Below, one piece after another: positions 41,736 to 43,681 of a DNA stretch of 43,681 bases. The translations under genes were made by a program, and so were the position numbers. How positions within the stretch are numbered: position 1 is the stretch's first letter; each line of letters starts with the position of its first letter. Under the pieces are notes generated by a model. The model was not told where the DNA came from, searched no databases, and was given only the letters and a program-made list of their open reading frames with translations. Source of the DNA: Minisyncoccota bacterium (GTDB lineage Bacteria; Patescibacteriota; Minisyncoccia; Phycocordibacterales; JAACPR01); NCBI GenBank assembly GCA_018061745.1, contig JAGOTN010000002.1:1-43681 (forward strand). The letters are read 5' to 3'.

Positions 41736-41767
41736 ACCGCTGAATTAAGTAAGCGGTATTTTCTTTT
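41736..41767 (+). terminator. Intrinsic terminator after the small Cys protein gene
   Basis: ACCGCT (41736-41741) pairs with AGCGGT (41752-41757) around a 10-nt loop, followed by ATTTTCTTTT. It ends immediately before the convergent tRNA-Ile gene. Confidence 0.75.
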
Positions 41768-41768
41768 G

Positions 41769-41841
41769 TGCGCCCACTAGGACTCGAACCTAGGACCACA
41801 GAGGTATAAGCTCTGCGCTCTACCAACTGAGCTATAGGCGC
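41769..41841 (-). tRNA. tRNA-Ile (anticodon UAU)
   Basis: A 73-nt cloverleaf on the minus strand. The acceptor arms are GCGCCTA and TGGGCGC (one G.U), the D arm is GCTC/GAGC, the anticodon stem is CAGAG/CTCTG, the T arm is CTAGG TTCGAGT CCTAG and the discriminator is A. The loop CTTATAC gives anticodon UAU, which reads AUA (isoleucine). Most bacteria instead read AUA with a CAU tRNA modified to lysidine. CCA is not encoded. It lies 16 nt after the ftsH stop. Confidence 0.93.
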
Positions 41842-41857
41842 ATTTTTATTTTCGACT

Positions 41858-43681
41858 TTAAACTTGAGGAACACCTTCCGACAAATTCATTTTTGCACGC
41901 GGGCGTATAGAAATCCCGTGTGCAATTAAAATTTGTTCATAGTCATCTCTCTCAAGAACTTCCACTTCCAAAAGTCTTTTTGCAATTGCATCAAGAACAT
42001 TTCTTTTATCATTCAAAACGTCAGTTGCTGTTTTCAATCCAGTCTCAACAATTCTTCGGATTTCTCCATCAACTTCAGAACTAATTTTCTCAGAAAAATC
42101 TTTTCCATCAACCCCTGGAGCACCTGAAATTGTTCTCCCTTCTGATTCAAGTGCAACGGGTCCAATCGCTTCACTCATACCATAACGAGTCACCATACTT
42201 CGCGCAAGCATTGAAGCTACTTGCAAATCATTTGAAGGACCAGTTGTCACATCTCCAAAAACAATCATCTCTGCAGCATAACCACCAAAAGTCATCGCAA
42301 TATCATCAATAAATTCTGCGCGAGAATGTAAACTTTTTTCAAGCTCAGGAAGTTTCATTGTATAACCACCAGATCGTCCTCGAGAAATAATTGAAATTTT
42401 ATGAACAGGATCTGCATTTGGTAAAACAGAAGAAACAAGCGCGTGCCCCGCTTCGTGATACGCAACAATTTCTCTTTCTTTTCCTGTAATCAAATGACTT
42501 CTTCTTTCAGGTCCAAGCATTACTTTTTCAATTGAGCGAATTAAATCAAATTGAGCAACGCTTTTTCTTTCTTCGCGCGCAGCTAAAATAGCAGACTCAT
42601 TAACAAGAGAATATAAATCAGCTCCAGAAAATCCCGGTGTTCGATGTGCAATCAAATCCAAATCAACATCTTCAGCAAGAGGTTTTCCACGTGCATGAAT
42701 TTTCAAAATCTCTAGACGATCATTTCTATCAGGTAAATCAATCATCACTCGTCTATCAAATCTTCCTGGTCGTAAAATTGCAGGATCTAAAACATCTGGT
42801 CTGTTTGTCGCAGCCATAACAATAACTTTTTCATTTGGCTCAAAACCATCCATCTCAACAAGAATTTGATTTAAAGTTTGTTCACGCTCATCGTTTCCAC
42901 CTCCGATTCCAACACCACGAGAACGCCCTACAGCATCAATCTCATCAATAAAAATAATTGCAGGTGCATTATCTTTTGCAGCCTTAAATAAATCTCTCAC
43001 TCGACTTGCTCCAACTCCCACAAACATTTCCACAAACTCAGATCCTGAAATTGAAAAGAATGCCACGCCAGCTTCCCCAGCCACAGCTCTCGCAAGTAAA
43101 GTTTTTCCAGTTCCCGGAGAACCCATTAACAAAACTCCTTTAGGAATTCGCGCACCGATATCCAAAAACTTTTTAGGATTTTTCAAAAAATCTACAATCT
43201 CCATCAATTCAACTTTTGCTTCTTTCACACCGGCCACATCTTTGAATGTAACTTTTTGTTTTCCATCTTTAGGATCAGACATTCGAGCTCGAGATTGTCC
43301 AAAAGTAAAAGCTTGCATGCTTGCCCCTTTCATTTGTCTTGATAAATACCAAATTAAAAGTCCAATGAAAATAATTGGTAGAAGAAACGGCAAAATATTT
43401 GCAGTCCAGAATAAAAATCCTGAAGGTTTTAGAATTTCAATATTTATTGAGCTCAACTGATCTGCTGTAACACCATAATATGTTAGAACTTCCGTAATTC
43501 CCGCTTCTGATTCTTTAGTTGTTGTTTTCTTCAAAGCTTCCTTTCCTTCTTCCGCTTTTAGCAAAACTTCAACAGCGTTGTTATCAACTGAAATTTTTTC
43601 AATTTTCCCTGCTTTCGCATCATTCGCAATCTCTGAAATAGAAACTTCTAAAATAGTAGTTCTTTGCTCCATAATAAAAGA
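41858..43681 (-). CDS. ftsH: ATP-dependent zinc metalloprotease FtsH (5' end cut by window edge)
   Basis: This membrane-bound AAA+ protease degrades misassembled membrane and regulatory proteins. Visible features, counted from the internal Met at 43672: an extracytoplasmic domain (1-90), a membrane span at about 92-111, Walker A GSPGTGKT (184-191), Walker B IIFIDE (239-244), the second region of homology RPGRFDRR (301-308), the zinc-binding HEAGH (406-410) and a later Asp ligand region (GPSNDLQVAS). Family members have another N-terminal span before the extracytoplasmic domain. The frame stays open to the window edge (three more residues, S-F-I), so the Met at 43672 is probably internal and the gene is partial here. 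Confidence 0.97.
   Translation of the reverse strand, partial: SFIMEQRTTILEVSISEIANDAKAGKIEKISVDNNAVEVLLKAEEGKEALKKTTTKESEAGITEVLTYYGVTADQLSSINIEILKPSGFLFWTANILPFLLPIIFIGLLIWYLSRQMKGASMQAFTFGQSRARMSDPKDGKQKVTFKDVAGVKEAKVELMEIVDFLKNPKKFLDIGARIPKGVLLMGSPGTGKTLLARAVAGEAGVAFFSISGSEFVEMFVGVGASRVRDLFKAAKDNAPAIIFIDEIDAVGRSRGVGIGGGNDEREQTLNQILVEMDGFEPNEKVIVMAATNRPDVLDPAILRPGRFDRRVMIDLPDRNDRLEILKIHARGKPLAEDVDLDLIAHRTPGFSGADLYSLVNESAILAAREERKSVAQFDLIRSIEKVMLGPERRSHLITGKEREIVAYHEAGHALVSSVLPNADPVHKISIISRGRSGGYTMKLPELEKSLHSRAEFIDDIAMTFGGYAAEMIVFGDVTTGPSNDLQVASMLARSMVTRYGMSEAIGPVALESEGRTISGAPGVDGKDFSEKISSEVDGEIRRIVETGLKTATDVLNDKRNVLDAIAKRLLEVEVLERDDYEQILIAHGISIRPRAKMNLSEGVPQV

Noticed and set aside
43670..43672. 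ATG at 43672 as the true ftsH start
   Set aside because: The frame remains open to the window edge and the first membrane span of FtsH is missing, so this Met is probably internal.
1..43681. CRISPR arrays, insertion sequences or prophage genes
   Set aside because: No regularly spaced repeats, transposase, integrase or phage structural motifs were seen anywhere in the window.

Overview
The window is an A+T-rich chromosomal segment of a small-genome bacterium, most likely a member of the Candidate Phyla Radiation (Patescibacteria, Parcubacteria-like). This assignment is inferred from gene content and style: densely packed short operons, a split transketolase, a Gram-positive-style type IV pilus operon without a secretin gene, a stand-alone chromosomal TraG/TraD-like ATPase, and very few Shine-Dalgarno sites. 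Both ends cut genes: a probable prfA on the left and ftsH on the right.

Layout. 1-2.6 kb: probable prfA, a long structured hairpin, rpmE, a coiled-coil lytic transglycosylase and rplY, all on the minus strand. 2.7-9.7 kb: carbon metabolism (FAD-linked oxidase, class II aldolase, PfkB-type sugar kinase, transketolase in two genes), interrupted by a type IV pilin-like gene and a degenerate histidine kinase. 9.7-19.7 kb: a surface-glycan block (GT-C-like membrane protein, polyprenyl-phosphate-type GT2, GT4, ABC-2 exporter ATPase and permease, and a 1093-residue protein with two sulfotransferase domains fused to a glycosyltransferase), followed by a divergent ribulose-phosphate epimerase-like protein and an RpiB of the Cys-less (mycobacterial) type. 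19.7-23 kb: a small coiled-coil protein, gap, an unknown gene with its own terminator, and gatB. 23-30.3 kb: a minus-strand type IV pilus operon in the order pilM-pilN-pilO-pilP-like-pilB-receiver-pilT-pilC. 30.3-43.7 kb: comF-like gene, tRNA-Ser(GCU), a large PKD-containing surface protein, a Glu/Lys-rich protein, the TraG-like ATPase, recG, a G+C-rich structured stretch that looks like an unassigned noncoding RNA, two small unknown genes, tRNA-Ile(UAU) and ftsH.

How the parts fit. Aldolase, PfkB kinase, GAPDH, transketolase, RpiB and the epimerase-like protein together give lower glycolysis plus much of the non-oxidative pentose phosphate route. No transaldolase is visible here. The glycan block has the parts to build, decorate (possibly with sulfate) and export a cell-surface polysaccharide. 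The pilus operon, the separate pilin, the receiver and the comF-like gene point to attachment and/or DNA uptake.

Expression. A recurring theme is a near-consensus -10 box, often extended (TGnTATAAT), lying only 6-9 nt upstream of the ATG, so many mRNAs should be leaderless or nearly so. In two places the stop codon of the upstream gene supplies the TG of the next gene's extended -10. The most promising undescribed element is the roughly 320-nt candidate RNA at about 40589-40913: about 50% G+C, with its own promoter, several G.U-containing stems and an intrinsic terminator. It does not match RNase P RNA, tmRNA, SRP RNA or any other family I could recognise by eye.
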